Origin: Patiria miniata
Lineage: Eukaryota > Echinodermata > Asteroidea > Valvatida > Asterinidae
Assembly: GCF_015706575.1 (NCBI RefSeq)
Contig: NW_024037058.1
Coordinates: 12,979,547 to 13,043,546, forward strand
Length of the DNA stretch: 64,000 nt
Direction of reading: 5' to 3'
How positions within the stretch are numbered: position 1 is the first letter of the stretch; the number at the start of each line of letters is the position of its first letter. The position numbers and the translations under genes were made by a program. The notes under the pieces are model-generated. The model saw nothing but the letters and a program-made list of their open reading frames with translations. It ran no database searches and was not told where the DNA came from. Positions 1 to 12,238 of the stretch are shown in pieces.

Positions 1-245
1 TTATTTAGTAAGCTTCACTCACATCAATCAAATGTAACCTCGAATGTGAAGTCATTGTTTATTAACGTCACAAATAAAAAAATACTTGTTGCCCAACAAA
101 AAATAATTAAAAGGCTGCAATGACCACAAACGAATTTGACTTTTCCAGGATGCACTTGTGGGTTAATCAGGGTTATATAGCGCCACAAACACCTGCTTTT
201 CCAAATTTGTGAATCGCCCGAATTGTCGCCTTGTTATGACCTTAC

Positions 246-383
246 CATATTCTGGTTTGTGTACACCGTTCTCCATCCATTTAATGTCTGGTTCTGGCTT
301 GCCACCCGCCTGACATGACATTGTGGCCCCTTTGCCTTTGTAAACAGTGGTATCCTTAGGCTTGACGATCCAGTAAGGTGCAG
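246..383 (-). CDS. L1-family gene, exon 7 (first half of Ig4)
   Basis: It encodes AAPYWIVKPKDTTVYKGKG, then MSCQAGG and DIKWMENG. The acceptor CTTAACAG precedes 383 and the GTAAGG donor follows 246. It ends in phase 1. The other half of Ig4 was not found in 1-245, so it should lie beyond the left edge. Confidence 0.88.
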
Positions 384-3300
384 CTGTTAAGGGAAACCAA
401 AATGCCAACACTATACAATTTAAAAGATAGGCTTACTTCTATCCGTTCTATCATGGATCAACGAAAACGTATGTTGTGTCTTGCCTTCGCTTTGTCGCAC
501 AACTTCACACTATTTGTAGACAATATTCCCACAAATCTAATCGAATTAAATTCAGCACCAGGAGTTTAGCACGCAAATGAGGCAGCATTATGACACTGCT
601 GAAGCCCAGCAAAGATAGATGGGCTGCGCGCATCCAACCGCAAAAAAATATAAGCATTGCTATACCACTTTCATGTGACAAGTTCAATATATCTAGAATA
701 GCACTGAGCCGAGATTGGATATCCATCATGACGTCATTCACGATGGTCATAACGTCACATGCGCAGAGAGCTAGAGGAGTTCATGCAGTGCTGTTGGGCT
801 CGTCCACCCACAGGCCATTTCTGCTGTGGGCAAGATTGTGTACGGATTCAATAAGCTATGATAATATATCGGCAGTCTTTATACAGACATGAAGGAATCA
901 TCAAGGCAATATCCCTATACCTTCAATATGCAAAGCTGTGGTTTGATTGACTTCCCGACCATTCGTTGACCAAGCCGTGCACGTGTAGTCGCCATCGTCG
1001 TGATCAAGCTGCACATTGCGCACAGTGAGTACGGCCCCCTCAGCAGCTTGGAATGATGGGTAGTGTTGGCGGCTCCAACGGACAGATGGTGTTGGACTGT
1101 CAAGAAACGAAGCAAATAAAACCAGATTATATAAAATAATAAATGGCCAAGCCGACGGTTATTATTCAGTTCGCTACCCGGTATATACTTTTCGAATTCT
1201 TTGCGGCGCAACAAAATAATTCAGTTCTCACAGAAAAGACTGTTTCATGCCCATCCGCCTTCCATAATCGATAATGTAGGCAGCTGTACCCTGTCTACCT
1301 CTACGCTCAAGGCGTATCTGTTTGTGTGTGTAAAATCAACCCAAAATAGTAGTTCTAATAGTACAATTTTTTTAAGGGTTGCAGACGCCCCAAAACACAC
1401 AAAATGTGTCAAAAATAAAACATACAAGTGGAAACCTCGTTAGGAGAAAAATGTGAATTGTTCAAAAGAAGTACGGGCAGTACCTATATTGTCAACTTAA
1501 AGGGTTTCTTAATTACACGGAAGAATAATCATTATTTCACAGTGACGTAAGTTAGAACCCTAGCCTGCTCTTTCATTACTTGAAGCGCATATTCCTTCGT
1601 ATAATGAACTTACTTTCCAACCGCAAGACAATAGAGCTTCACGTCTTCACCGACCAACGCCTCGACGACTGGGGCCCACTCCAGTATCTCTGGCGGTTGC
1701 AGGGGGACTCCGACGGTTGCTGCACAAAAAAGAATGGAAGCTATACAGTAATTCTGTATGAGCACTTCCAAGTCAGTACCGGCCAAAAATATAGAAGGCT
1801 GGGTGTCCGAGTTAGTTCTCCAAAGTGCCGCGCATTGTTTATAAACTTTATAAAGAAAATACCACATTAAGTGTACCCAACTATAACTGTCTCATTACGT
1901 ACATGTATGTGTCTTGATCTCCCATCACGTAGCCATCATGGACTACCGGAGCCCGGATGGGTAACTTGTAAGACTCGCCCCAAATGTCTAAATGGGTCCA
2001 TGCACTTGTCCATTACATTCAATGTAATGGAAAGAATGTAATTTTTAAGGACCTTATCTGGCCCTTGGTAACTATTGAAATGGTTGCGGCATTGATGATA
2101 CTTTTTTTAAATACTGTAAAGGGTCTATCCAGCCCTTATACACCAGTCTGGCTGTAGTAGCTACAAGCCTGCCTCCACGATTGATAGTAAACATCAAAGT
2201 TTTGTCTACCTCATCACTACAATAATGATTGAGATTGACGACTAGTCAGATCACATGTCCTGCTTACTTTCCTCAACGACAACTTCTATTTCCCGAGAGT
2301 ATACGGCAGCGGGTATGGCCGGGGACTGTACTTCACACACATAAGGTCCGCTGTCGGAAAGTGACGCATTCAGAAGCACCAGCCCACCGGCGCGATCTTG
2401 AACCATCTTGCGGTCCGGATCCCACGATGAGCCGTTGACGAACACCGGTTGCCCGTCACGGGTCCAGGAGATGGCGGGTGCTGGCTGTCCGTCCGGTGCG
2501 TCGCAGGCCAGCCTCAGCCAGCTGCCCTCGCTCACGTTGTAGTTTTTGGTGTCGTCATTGAAATTGTTCAAAACTTAACAGAGTCAAAAAATCAATAACC
2601 ACCTTCACAAATTGAGAATTAAGTAATCGGCACATGAAATACTGCAGAAAGCAACTGTTTAACAATGATCATTCTACTTAACATCCATCATGGCCAGTAA
2701 TAAGACAAATCCGGCAGTATGTGGCTTAAGTTTAGGGCCTAACCATTCCAATGAAGTAAGGCCAACTCAAACGACATCAAACTTAAAAGTATACTTCTTA
2801 TTTTGCCATCTATAAAAGGAATCAGAAAGTTCAGTTTGCAACAACTGGCAATGCTGTAAAACTTAATGTTGTGATTTACTCTGATTTCCAACCAAACGAG
2901 GCCCGAATTTCGTTATTTTGTGGCGCTTTATGACGTATGACCAAAGAAATTATGCAAAAAAGGAACTGTCGCAAAGTTGTCCATGTAATCACTTCCTTTT
3001 CCATTTATTGGAGGTTAACTTCAGATCGTACTCTAGCTTCCTGTAAGTTGATCTTTTGAATGCTTTGTGCATCAGTTCAAGAAATGCAAACAAAATTTGT
3101 TCAGGCTTTTTGAGAGAAAAAGTTTAACACCTTTAACACCTTTGTGACATCATGACCTTCAAATGAGCAAAGAATGCGTTTTTCTACGATTAAACTATGG
3201 GAAACATTTATGTTTTAAAAATATTCAATATGCTCTACCATCTGCCAAGAAAAAGCTTTGGATGGAACACATCACATACACCAAATAATGTAACATACAG

Positions 3301-6300
3301 TTCTTTTTTTGGAGGGGGTTTGCAGACTCATTTCAAACTTACAGGCAAACTGCACTCTGGCGGTGTTGGAGACTGCGGTACCCAAGTAATTGGTAGCAAA
3401 GCAGGTGTAGTTCCCTATGATGTCAGCCTTACTCGCTGACATCAGCACCAATGACTCATTCCTGCTGGAGTTATTGGTTTGAAACACTGTCTTGCCATTG
3501 CGCTCCCACCGATATCTGTTCAGGGATTTATTAATCACCAAAATAGAAAGAAAACAAATAATGAAGATATAATTTATCGTCGTTATTTGTTTCCTTAATT
3601 CAAATTATGTGGTATATAGGCCTATAGGGTTTTTTTTTTCGATCCGATCCGGTCCGACGGAGTCGATAGAATTCGATTCATTTCGACTGAATTCTTCGAC
3701 TTCGACTTAGTATTCCTTTCGGAGTTTCGGTCTCTTACACCACACACACACCAACTAACAAACTTAAATTTAAAGTCCAAAATTACATCAAATTTCCAAT
3801 GATTCATGACATACTAAAAATCAGACTGGTAGAATAAAATACACGCGTAAAATAGACAACAAAATAACTACAACATCACATCAAAATCAATGTCTGCATG
3901 ACAATGAATTTTTTTTCGGGGGAAAAATGTATGAGTAGCAGGCCTATAGGGAAACAAAATCGCCTATAATATGAACCGCAGGCAGATTGTAAAACTGCAC
4001 AGAGGAATGGCGTTTACTTACGTTAGAGGTTGCGTGCCATTCGCCTGGCATGGAAGCGAGAAAGTGGGCGTCTGCGATCCATAGTGACTGAAGTAGTAGA
4101 TCGAAGTGCTCGGCTGTTGTGTTAATTTAGGTTGTGCTGTATGGGAGTGATAAAGAACATCACATGCTTTCTCTGTTGTGATCCATTATAATGTGTTTTT
4201 TTCCCAACTGATTGGAACTTGCAGCAGTTTATTCGGTAGTTTAGGTCCAAATATGGAGACAGCCGTTTGCTGATATATATTTTTTTTTCAAGGGGAGGGG
4301 AACTTTTGGTTTAAGAAATACGAAACAGAGGTAACGCGCACCTTCTGACTCTTTGATACGTTGTTCTTGACGAAACTTGCTTTGTAATTTTTATTGGGAG
4401 TTCCATGATAACAGGAACACTACCACCTACCTGGGGCCACAGCATCCACACCTAGTCAGTTGACACTGCAATGAATGAGGCAATGAGGTTGATTTCGGAA
4501 TCGATTGCCTCCACCCAAACTGAAGCTATGCCTGTGTACTCTCTGGAATTAATTACACCTTCACATATAAAGGCTATTCGTCGTCAGAACACCCTCAAAC
4601 TGGCCAAAAGGCAGATGATCCAACAACCTGATACCGACTCTCACAGCGAGCGATAAAAAGCAAAGGATATCTCGTACGTACTTTGCTATCCAGGTGAAGA
4701 TGCTCCAAGAACAGCACCCACTCACAACATCGTGCATGCATGGGCATCAGACAGATGGGCTAAGGAGTGGGACGAATCCTCTTAAAATCCCCACAACTAC
4801 ACCAAGCCTCCAACAACCAAACCACCTGACCTCCTAGTCAAGATCCCTAGAGGATGTTTCAGGAGGAAACTAACCAAGTACCAAGTAGCTGGATGTTGCC
4901 AGTAAAGAAAAGCTTGCACCGCCTACGTTCTGGGTTTGGACGGGAAAATGCCTCATTCCTGAAGAAAATTGGAGCCAGGCCATCAGATCAGTGGCAATGC
5001 GGTGCTCCTCAAACTATTGACCACATCATCACCTCGTGCCAAGTATCCCCCCCCCCCGTGGCTACGAATGCCTCGCCAGTCTCGACGACACCATAAAATG
5101 GCTTGAGACAACTAAGATACCTGTGTAGCTACAATCCTGTACAAATCTCGCTGGGCCCTCAACCTACCGGCCCCGCCCACTCAATGCTGTCTCTCACTGC
5201 GTGGTGTGTACTCCATCAGCTGGAGAGAACAACATTGACCGGGAGAGCGGGGGAGTGGGTGACCATGGCAGGCTCAGGAAGTGTCCCAACCATTTTGGCC
5301 GTGATTTTAGGTTCTAAAGGGTTGACTCACAAGAACGAACGAATTGAACCACCATATTAAAATCATACAAGAACACATTTTGAGTTTTCTCTGCGAAACT
5401 AGCGAGGACTTTCGAGAAGGCACTGGACTCTTGTGTCCTGTCACGCACAAGGGCGTCGCCAGGATTTTTTTCAAAATTCCTATACTATTCCAGCCTATTC
5501 TCGATTGATCATTTTTCTCGAGGTATTATATAGGCAGGGACATTTGCCCCCCCCCCAACCAATTAAATTATCAGCAATATGACTTTGCGTCTCTTTTTCT
5601 TTCCTTTTTTCCCTCATTTCCCCCTTTTTGGGGGTTTGTCCGGGGGAGGGGGGAGCGCCCCCCTTGCCCCCCACCCCGCGACGTCACGCACGTGTGGACG
5701 CAACACAGAGTTTCCACATATATAGTTTCCCGTGTTGTGGACCTTATACACAGATTGAATAGAAACTCAATCTACAGATTGAAAAGAAACTCAACTGGTT
5801 TGTAGCTCTATCTTTTTTTAGCAAACTAATCAATTAAAGAAAGTAGGGCCTACACGTATACTGCAACTCCTCTCACGCACATAAAAAGGCCAACATGATA
5901 TAAACCCAAGCATTAAATCAACTTAATAAAAACACACACATTTTCCCTATCAATTGGTACGAACACAGTTACTTTGATTTCATTCAGTAAACCCCTATAA
6001 GTTTTAAAATCAAAAGCCACAAGTTTATGGTGGTGGCTTATGATAATTATTTCTGTATTGGCGATCACAAAATGAAAGCTCCGAAGGAACAAAAGAAATG
6101 AAGTCTTATGAACAAAATCTTCAAGAACTAAGTACGGTAATGTAGAACATGGAACTTATACAGGAAAAAAGGTTTCAGTTTGGGTTTCAATAACGTCAGC
6201 TCTCGTGTTATATCAATTTCATCATTACTTTCTCTTTCATTAATATGTACAAGGTTCACAACCCAAAGCCAATTAACGCAAAATTATGTGGAAACTCTGT

Positions 6301-7905
6301 GTTGCGTCCACGCGTGCGTCACAGGACAAATTAGTCCAATGCCTCCTCGAAAGTCCTCGCAAGTTTCGACGGACATGGGAACATAATTTGTCAGTCACAA
6401 GATAATTATTCGGTCTCGAATCAAGTGCCAACAAAATGGTCAATGACAATCCATTCTTTTGTCACTGTGTATTTCCATGTATTGTCTGTAATCATTCCCA
6501 TAATTAATTTTTGTTTGTCCTGACTTGTCTTTATAGCACTTTCCCGAAATACATGATGCTTACCCTAACTCCCTAGGGGGTATGCAAAATCGTATTGAAA
6601 TTGGAGGATTCAGGACTGTTAGGGCTATAGTAACTGTGGTTGTTTTTTTCTGCACACAATAAGTTATTCCCTTTGCAATCTCTGCCAACTACGCCTACCA
6701 ATGAAACTTTCCTTCAGAAATTGAGATTGTCTGTAGACAATGTGAGACATCTGGGTTTCTTCGGAATAACAGCATGGTGAAGAACACATATGCCCACACT
6801 ATTTTTGCGAGATCAGTGTAAAAGCTTGTTTCCCTTGGAGTATCCGATGAACCATCCGGGGGGGGGGGAAGGAGTTTCATAATAGACTATCCCCTCAAAA
6901 ACCCCGCTTGAACCATCTAGTTGTAACAAAAATAATTCCAGCGGAATGTAAACTACAGCAATTGTGAAAAGGACCATATTGAAAACCTTACCATCATTTC
7001 CTACTATTTTGAAAGCAAGGTTTTTTAACAGATCACAAATACCTTCATCCATTTGCAAAATAATATCCCTATTATATTCCGACTTCACGACCGATTGACT
7101 AAATAAATTAAAGGGCCCATGCCATGTATTGTTTTTAATGAAATCTTTGGAAATGCACATTTGTGTCCCATTAAATCCTATTTTCAATTTCCGTTTTGCC
7201 ATTTGTAAGGGTATTTGGTGCCTTATGGGTTTTTATGATGATGAAAATTTCCATATTCATGAGCAAAATGTGATATGCGGAAACCTCAATGTTATAGCTA
7301 TTTCAGCACCAAAAGTTGCCAACTGTTGGATATTTCGCTGTCGTAAATTTTCTTTTCTTTGGTGATTAGTTGCAGTACGTCAATGAGCAAACTTTTCTCA
7401 CAACCATTTTTCAATAAGTAAATTTATGAGTTGCACAATTTGAACCAAAAACCCCTAAACTGAAGTGTCTTTCTGAAAATAATGACATCACAGGAACAGC
7501 ACCCTTACTTTTCAGGAAAAGCATAGACAATTTGAAATGTTTAAAGAGGTGCATTTTTTTCCATAAAAGTAACCAAAAGGGAATGTCAAATATTTTTCAT
7601 ATACGTTTTAAGAGGAGTAGAAAGTTGCACAAAATATGTTCCTCGGGAAAATTCACTTCATGACCCCTTTAAGAAACCGATCACTGTAATAAACATGTCC
7701 TTGTCCGGAATTAAGATCACGCCCCCCCCCCCCGACAATTGAGGTGATCTATAGTTGCAGTCGTAAATGCACATTTCTGCAAACTAAAGGGTGGGTATGA
7801 AATAAATCTTCACTTACAGTATGGTTGACAATGACTTGGACGGCCTTTAAGAACGACTAGTATCAACAGCAGGCTTGCAACAGTCCCTCGGTGTAAAGTC
7901 TCCAT
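246..7905 (-). CDS. L1CAM/neuroglian-family cell adhesion molecule, 5' part (signal peptide, Ig1-Ig3, half of Ig4); partial
   Basis: Seven exons on the minus strand join in frame: 7905-7818, 4136-4022, 3515-3343, 2573-2268, 1719-1614, 1096-921, 383-246 (367 codons; intron phases 1,2,1,1,2,1,1). Residues 1-29 form a signal peptide with a VASLLLILVVL core. Ig1 has C59, W71 and C106; Ig2 has C149, W162 and C205 in a single exon; Ig3 has C258, W270 and C302; Ig4 begins with APYW and has C345 and W357. The APYW start of Ig4, and Ig domains bounded by phase-1 introns with a phase-2 intron inside Ig1 and Ig3, fit the L1 family (L1CAM, NrCAM, neurofascin, CHL1, neuroglian). Members are type I membrane proteins that mediate homophilic and heterophilic neuronal adhesion through six Ig and several FNIII domains. 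The rest of the gene lies left of the window. A contactin-like gene is a less likely alternative. The 5' UTR and promoter were not located. Confidence 0.88.
921..1096 (-). CDS. L1-family gene, exon 6 (second half of Ig3)
   Basis: It encodes PTPSVRWSR and DDGDYTCTAWS, the Ig tryptophan and the YxC motif, and ends at LHIE. The acceptor TTGACAG precedes 1096 and the GTATAG donor follows 921. The frame is visible only when spliced. Confidence 0.85.
1614..1719 (-). CDS. L1-family gene, exon 5 (first half of Ig3)
   Basis: It encodes VEALVGEDVKLYCLAVG with the first Ig3 cysteine. The acceptor TTTTGTGCAG precedes 1719 and the GTAAGT donor follows 1614. It ends in phase 2; with the next exon the junction codon is Asn263 (GN-PTP). 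Confidence 0.85.
2268..2573 (-). CDS. L1-family gene, exon 4 (whole Ig2)
   Basis: A single 306-nt exon holds a complete Ig domain: LRLACDAP, AISWTRDGQP and GPYVCEVQSP. The GTAAGC donor follows 2268. The GTTAAG acceptor before 2573 is weak but is the one that keeps the frame. The exon is GC-rich compared with its flanks. Confidence 0.88.
3343..3515 (-). CDS. L1-family gene, exon 3 (second half of Ig1)
   Basis: It encodes YRWERNG (the Ig tryptophan) and NYTCFATNYLGT (the F-strand YxC motif). The acceptor CTGAACAG precedes 3515 and the GTAAGT donor follows 3343. Both phases match the neighbouring exons. Confidence 0.88.
4022..4136 (-). CDS. L1-family gene, exon 2 (first half of Ig1)
   Basis: The acceptor (..CATACAG) precedes 4136 and the GTAAGT donor follows 4022. 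It is open only in the frame set by exon 1 and gives an Ig B-strand with the first Ig1 cysteine (FSLPCQANG). Confidence 0.8.
4439..5129 (+). pseudogene. 3' end of a degraded non-LTR retrotransposon reverse-transcriptase ORF
   Basis: The translation reads VDTAMNEAMRLISESI..LELITPSHIKAIRR, then RLRSGFGRENASFLKKIG followed by CGAPQTIDHIITSC, and in another frame after the C-run at 5047-5055 reads CLASLDDTIKWLETTKIPV and stops at 5127-5129. Motifs of this type (recurring MRLI, then GxGRxNA, then a CxCG..QTxDHI zinc-knuckle-like stretch) are typical of the C-terminus of CR1/RTE/Jockey-like ORF2 proteins. Stops and frameshifts separate the blocks, so it is dead. It lies in intron 1 of the L1-family gene on the opposite strand, as expected for a 5'-truncated LINE copy. 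The exact clade is not determined. Confidence 0.72.
5453..5700. repeat. C/G-homopolymer-rich low-complexity patch
   Basis: It contains several C and G runs (e.g. near 5551 and 5641-5680) and T-rich stretches, flanked by GGGCGTCGCCAGG on the left and GCGACGTCACGCAC on the right. It may be a decayed transposon, but no convincing inverted termini were matched. Confidence 0.3.
6563..6636. repeat. Dispersed repeat, copy 1 (partner at 16666-16733)
   Basis: A block with CCCTAGGGGGTATG..ATTGGAGGATTCAGGACTGTT..GGGCTAT resembles CCTCTAGGGATGTG..ATTAGAGGATTCAGGGCTGTT..GGGCTAT at 16666-16733. The shared segment is short and its boundaries are unclear. Confidence 0.45.
7108..7672. mobile_element. Candidate TTAA-flanked MITE in L1-family intron 1
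   Basis: The left end reads TTAAAGGGCCCATG and the right end reads CATGACCCCTTTAA, inverted with one difference, bounded by TTAA on both sides over 565 bp. The rest of the arms align poorly, so this is only a candidate (piggyBac-like by its TTAA target). Confidence 0.4.
7818..7905 (-). CDS. L1-family gene, coding exon 1 (signal peptide)
   Basis: ATG at 7905-7903 (minus strand) opens a basic then strongly hydrophobic leader (METLHRG then VASLLLILVVL) ending in HCQPY. The GTAAGT donor follows 7818. It ends in phase 1 and joins the next exon to make Ser30. Confidence 0.82.
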
Positions 7906-8044
7906 ACCCCTTGATAGGTAATTAATTCATGAAACAAGTGCAATTTAATGGCAAAGAAAAGGAGTTCGGGAAAGTTCGGGAACATTAAGTAGAAGTGTTG
8001 GTCAAAACGTAGAATTTCCAAAAATGCGTCACTTGACACAGCTT

Positions 8045-8210
8045 AGGAAATGGCCTTCTTTTATTGTTTTCTTGAAATTGACAGCATGCCTAAAAGAATA
8101 ATTTCACAGGGAGTTTATTTTGCCATTATATTTATACCAAGTATGCTTTTCAAGAATAATTTGTCAATTATTTTTTGGATAGCTGCAAACGATCGACTTT
8201 GCAATTAATC
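8045..8210. repeat. Dispersed repeat similar to the right half of the 49490-50009 element
   Basis: The stretch AGAATAATTTCACAGGGAGT and its flanks, including GGCTGCAAA/AGCTGCAAA followed by GATxGACT, recur at 49843-50008. It looks like a diverged partial copy of that element. It lies just upstream of the L1-family start codon. Confidence 0.55.
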
Positions 8211-10391
8211 CTTTTTCTTCGCAATCTGTCTCCACATTTCAATGCAAAACCTCGTTCAATAAATGTCTTTAAATAAGCAAAGCTGTAATAATAATTACAG
8301 GAACTAAGGTATATAGTACATCACAGCCCAGAAAACTGTCATTTTCTTTATTGCTTTCATGGTGTATTTGGTGCCCGACGTAAAACGGTCTCCGTCTTGA
8401 AAGCTTGTGAATGCCTATGAATTAAATCTCATTTAAGTAGAGATAACAATATTTCAGGCGAATAATTACCTCGTGATGAGCTTGTCATTTAATGATACAC
8501 AGTCGACCAACCGCGGCTCATTGAGCACTCTTCAAGAATAAATGAGCGGTTATTAATATTAACTTGAAATGGCGTAAAAAGTTCCAGCTTTGTCCTGTCT
8601 TCGTTGCGTAGTTCTGTAACACAAAGGTCCGAGTTTCATAGAGGCAGAAATTGCAATGAAACAACTTTGCCAAATCTTCTCTGAATGTGAAAGCACCCTC
8701 CCAATGCCGTGCCTCCAAGCAGCAAAATGATTGGCTCATAAAGACTCACGTGACCAATTACCTCATGGTTTCTGTGCGTACATTCGTGTTATTTTTGAAA
8801 AGCTCTTTTCGCTTTCATTGCAATGCTTGTGTTTATCGAACGACACATTTCGCTTTCTAAACGGGAAAAGAAGATAAGTCACGAGTGTTATCAGTGAGAT
8901 GTTATTCTTTTGTGGCAGGATCAAAATGTATAGATGCAACTTCAACAATAATGCGGCCACTCGCTCGACTCGTGCGGTTTTGTTTCTTAAGTTAATCTAC
9001 ATATCCCGCTTAATCAGTCACCATTATGATCGTAAAAATCGTGAAACTTCCGCCAACTCCACCCCGCCCCACGGTCCCCAGCCCATCATGCAATGTTCCA
9101 CGGATAGTTTCCCGGAAGTACTTTAATTTTGTGTAATAAAACACACAGAGAAGGTCAGATTCAGAACATTTTTTTGGGGGGGGGAAACATTTTGGTCCCC
9201 AAAAAGTGTGTCCCCAAAAAAATTACAGCGTGGGGTTCGGGGCCCGCTTAATTAAGGGCCCGAAATATTTTTGGATTATAGATGCTCTGTGGTGCGATCT
9301 GAGGCGATTTCTTACCACTTTAACCAATGGTTTTTTTTGTTTTAGGAAAAGATGGTGGTGTACTCATCTGCCTGCCTTTAATGCGAAGTCACTAAAAAAA
9401 AAATTGGAATCGTGGTTTTTTTTGGGGGGGGGGGCATGGCCCCCTTTAGGCCCCCCCCCCCTCCTGGATCCGCCCTGGCGAATTGCACAAACAATATCTT
9501 CCACTTCTGTCAGTCACAAATGAATTCACACAAAAACTGGAAACATATATAATAGCCCCGGCCTGTGATTGTTTAAATTTGCAATATTAATTTCTTTTCC
9601 CTTTGTGATCAAAATGTGCGGGTCACACAAATAAATTGACGCATCTCATAGGTCGCGGAAATGCTCACAAATAGATAGTCAATCGTCTACTTTTGTTAAC
9701 CGCAAATCAATATAAATGCACTGTGCCGACTAGTACGTTGGTTGGTTAACTCATCAAGCGCTACATGTGTAGCCATTATTATTAGTAAAACGTGGGATTT
9801 CCGAACTATAAACAGAGTGGTTTACGTCATTTGTATTCGCAGTTGCGACCGTGATGTTACGTGTGCCGAGTACCAGTCTAAACTAGTAAGTGGCCTTGGC
9901 AGTTTATGCAGAGGAACCAGTGAACTTTGGGGAAAACCCCCGACACGCAATAACGCCACTACGCGCGGAAGCAACACAAACAGTCTAGGTCATATAGCGT
10001 TCGTTCACGTCAACTCAGCTCAGTCAACAGTTTCGAGATAAAGCTCAAGCTTTCCTTCTGCGAAGGTTGTTGAGAGTCAGATCGATTGAGGAACGAGAGC
10101 AGAGGTTTGAAGAGAAATGAGAGGTTGCTTCACATGACCGCTGACATGTAATAATTAGTTCGCAAAAACCACCAGTTGTGCGAGTCATGCCGCTCGTTTC
10201 TTTTCTGTGAAGAAGTTGACACCCGGGATCGAGTCTCTGCTGCACTCAAAATGTCTTTTGCCGATCTGATTCCTCCCCCAATGGGGTAAGAGTACATTCA
10301 ACATTTCTACTTTCGCTTTTTTTTTCTCGAAGACTAGGCCTAAAATGGTTTTACTCAACACCAATTTGGCAAAAGACAACGTGCAGTGATC

Positions 10392-11133
10392 TGTACAGTG
10401 TACTCCTAGAACTATGGAGCCTCATAGACAACTTACCCCGCAAAATTGTTTGCCTCTACAACACCAACCAAGTACAAAAACGTCCATTACAACCAAGCTA
10501 TTTCCCACAGAACCGCTGCACAGTTTGCCCCTTAACTCCGTACAATACCTCATGACATACTCACGTTATGTGCACCAAACAAACATCGGTGGATTCTTTC
10601 GGTTTTTCGGCAAAATTGATGAAAAATATGCCCTTTCCGCACTGAGCCAACTTGACACTTGAAACCTGCACGTGCGCAGAAAGATCGCAGTCATTTTCGG
10701 TTCGATCGCTCGGAGCGCGCCGTGGGTACGTACACATGTACTTGCACTTGTACGCATGCGCATATTATCGTTCCACTCCTACCGGTACCGTACCCCCGCC
10801 CCCACGGCATGCTCCGAGCGAGCGAGCCGAAAATGATCGCGATCATTCTTCTGCGTGCATGTTTCAAGTGTCAGGTTGGCTCAGTGCGGAAAGGGCATAT
10901 TTTTCATCATTTTGGCCTAAAAATCGACAGAATCCACCGATGTTTGTTTGGTGCACGTAGCGTGAGTATGTCATGAGGTATTGTACGGAGTTTAGAGGCA
11001 AACTGTGCAGCGGTTTTGTGGGAAATGGACCTTTGTTGTGATGGACCTTTTTTGTACTTGGTTGGTGTTTTGTAGAGAGGCAAACAATTTTGCAGGGTAA
11101 GTTGTCTATAAGGCTAGGAGAAGTACAGTGTAC
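10392..11133. mobile_element. Foldback element with about 330-bp inverted arms
   Basis: The left arm contains AGACAACTTACCCCGCAAAA, GTTTGCCTCTACAACACCAA and CGTACAATACCTCATGACAT; the right arm contains the same blocks in reverse complement (e.g. ATGTCATGAGGTATTGTACG and TTTTGCAGGGTAAGTTGTCT). The arms run inward to about 10720 and 10805 around a GTAC/GC-rich centre. Short ORFs in both arms are mirror images and not genes. No clear target-site duplication was found. Confidence 0.8.
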
Positions 11134-11869
11134 GTACTCCCTCCACCCAAGTACAAATCTTACTACAAGGGATGATCAAATTGTAACGAACGGAATTTTT
11201 TAATCTGCTATAGTCGAACAGACAAAAATTGGAAAGAATTGTGGCCCACAATTTCTTCTCTGGGGATGAAACTTTTCTGGACGACAATTTTATTTTCTAA
11301 ATAAAGCTCGGCTGTTGGTCATGTTGGTGTTATCGAAACACTCAATTAAATTCAAGTTGTTTCTAACGTGTCCAAGAACTGTCTCAGGGGTGTAAATCCC
11401 GTTAATGGGAACTTCCCATCAACCAAAATGTATCGATAGTGCTAAAAAAGTTCAAAAGCTTAAAATCCGCCATTTTGATCATCAGGTGATGGGGCGCCAG
11501 TGAGTATACATAAAACTAGTGTACATCTGTGTCATGAACAGCGCCCCCTAGTGTCATGTGTTTGTCTAGCACCCCCCCCCCCCTTTGAATTTCCACGGCT
11601 GGGCAATGTTGTTTTATTTTTGTCATCCCCCCCCCCCCACCCACCCCAAAAAAGTCCCTGGCACTGATTTACAACGGCTGTACTGTCTCCTGCCAATACA
11701 GCCACACCGCATGTGGCATTTTTAGATAACCGAATTTTTTCTTAATTATCAATTTGTCTGAATTATTAGTTTTTTATCAGCCTTTAATTTTCAATGCAAC
11801 TTTTTAAAAGTTCACATTTATGGTTCCTGCAACACTTCTACATGTATAATGCATAAAAAAACAGCATAA

Positions 11870-12238
11870 GGCCCAAAAAAAAAAATATTCGGTCTCTGGT
11901 CAGACCATAGTTCCGGAATTGACGCAGCCACGCGGCTTTTTTTTTGGGGGGGGGGACTTTTTTTTTTTTTCAAGCTTGGATTGTTCAGACTATTTTGCTT
12001 TTTTGGTGTCCTCATGTACATTGGTGTCCTCCATAATTTGCCTTGGTGCTTTCGATCATTTGCCTTGGTGCAATTTCCCATTCCTTGGTGCTCTTTGGTA
12101 AAAAAAATTGAGGAGGTGCGGAAATAGAGGGCGCTGTTGGAGCTACCGCGGAACATTTTGGAAAAATAAAAGATCGACGCGCAAGGTTAAAATCGACGCG
12201 CGCGCTGACCAGAGACCAACTTATTTTTTTTTTTGGCC
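11870..12238. mobile_element. Harbinger-like MITE, 369 bp, TAA target-site duplication
   Basis: The termini are GGCCCAAAAAAA and TTTTTTTTTTGGCC, followed inward by GGTCTCTGGTCAG and its complement CTGACCAGAGACC. TAA flanks both ends (11867-11869, 12239-12241). A 3-bp TWA duplication is characteristic of PIF/Harbinger. It contains the AGAGGGCGCTGTTGGAGCTA block also found in the inverted copy at 30233-30584. No coding capacity is seen. Confidence 0.85.

Noticed and set aside
6813..7202. 129-residue minus-strand ORF
   Set aside because: It overlaps a candidate MITE end, has no recognised motif or splice partner and lies inside an intron of the L1-family gene on the same strand.
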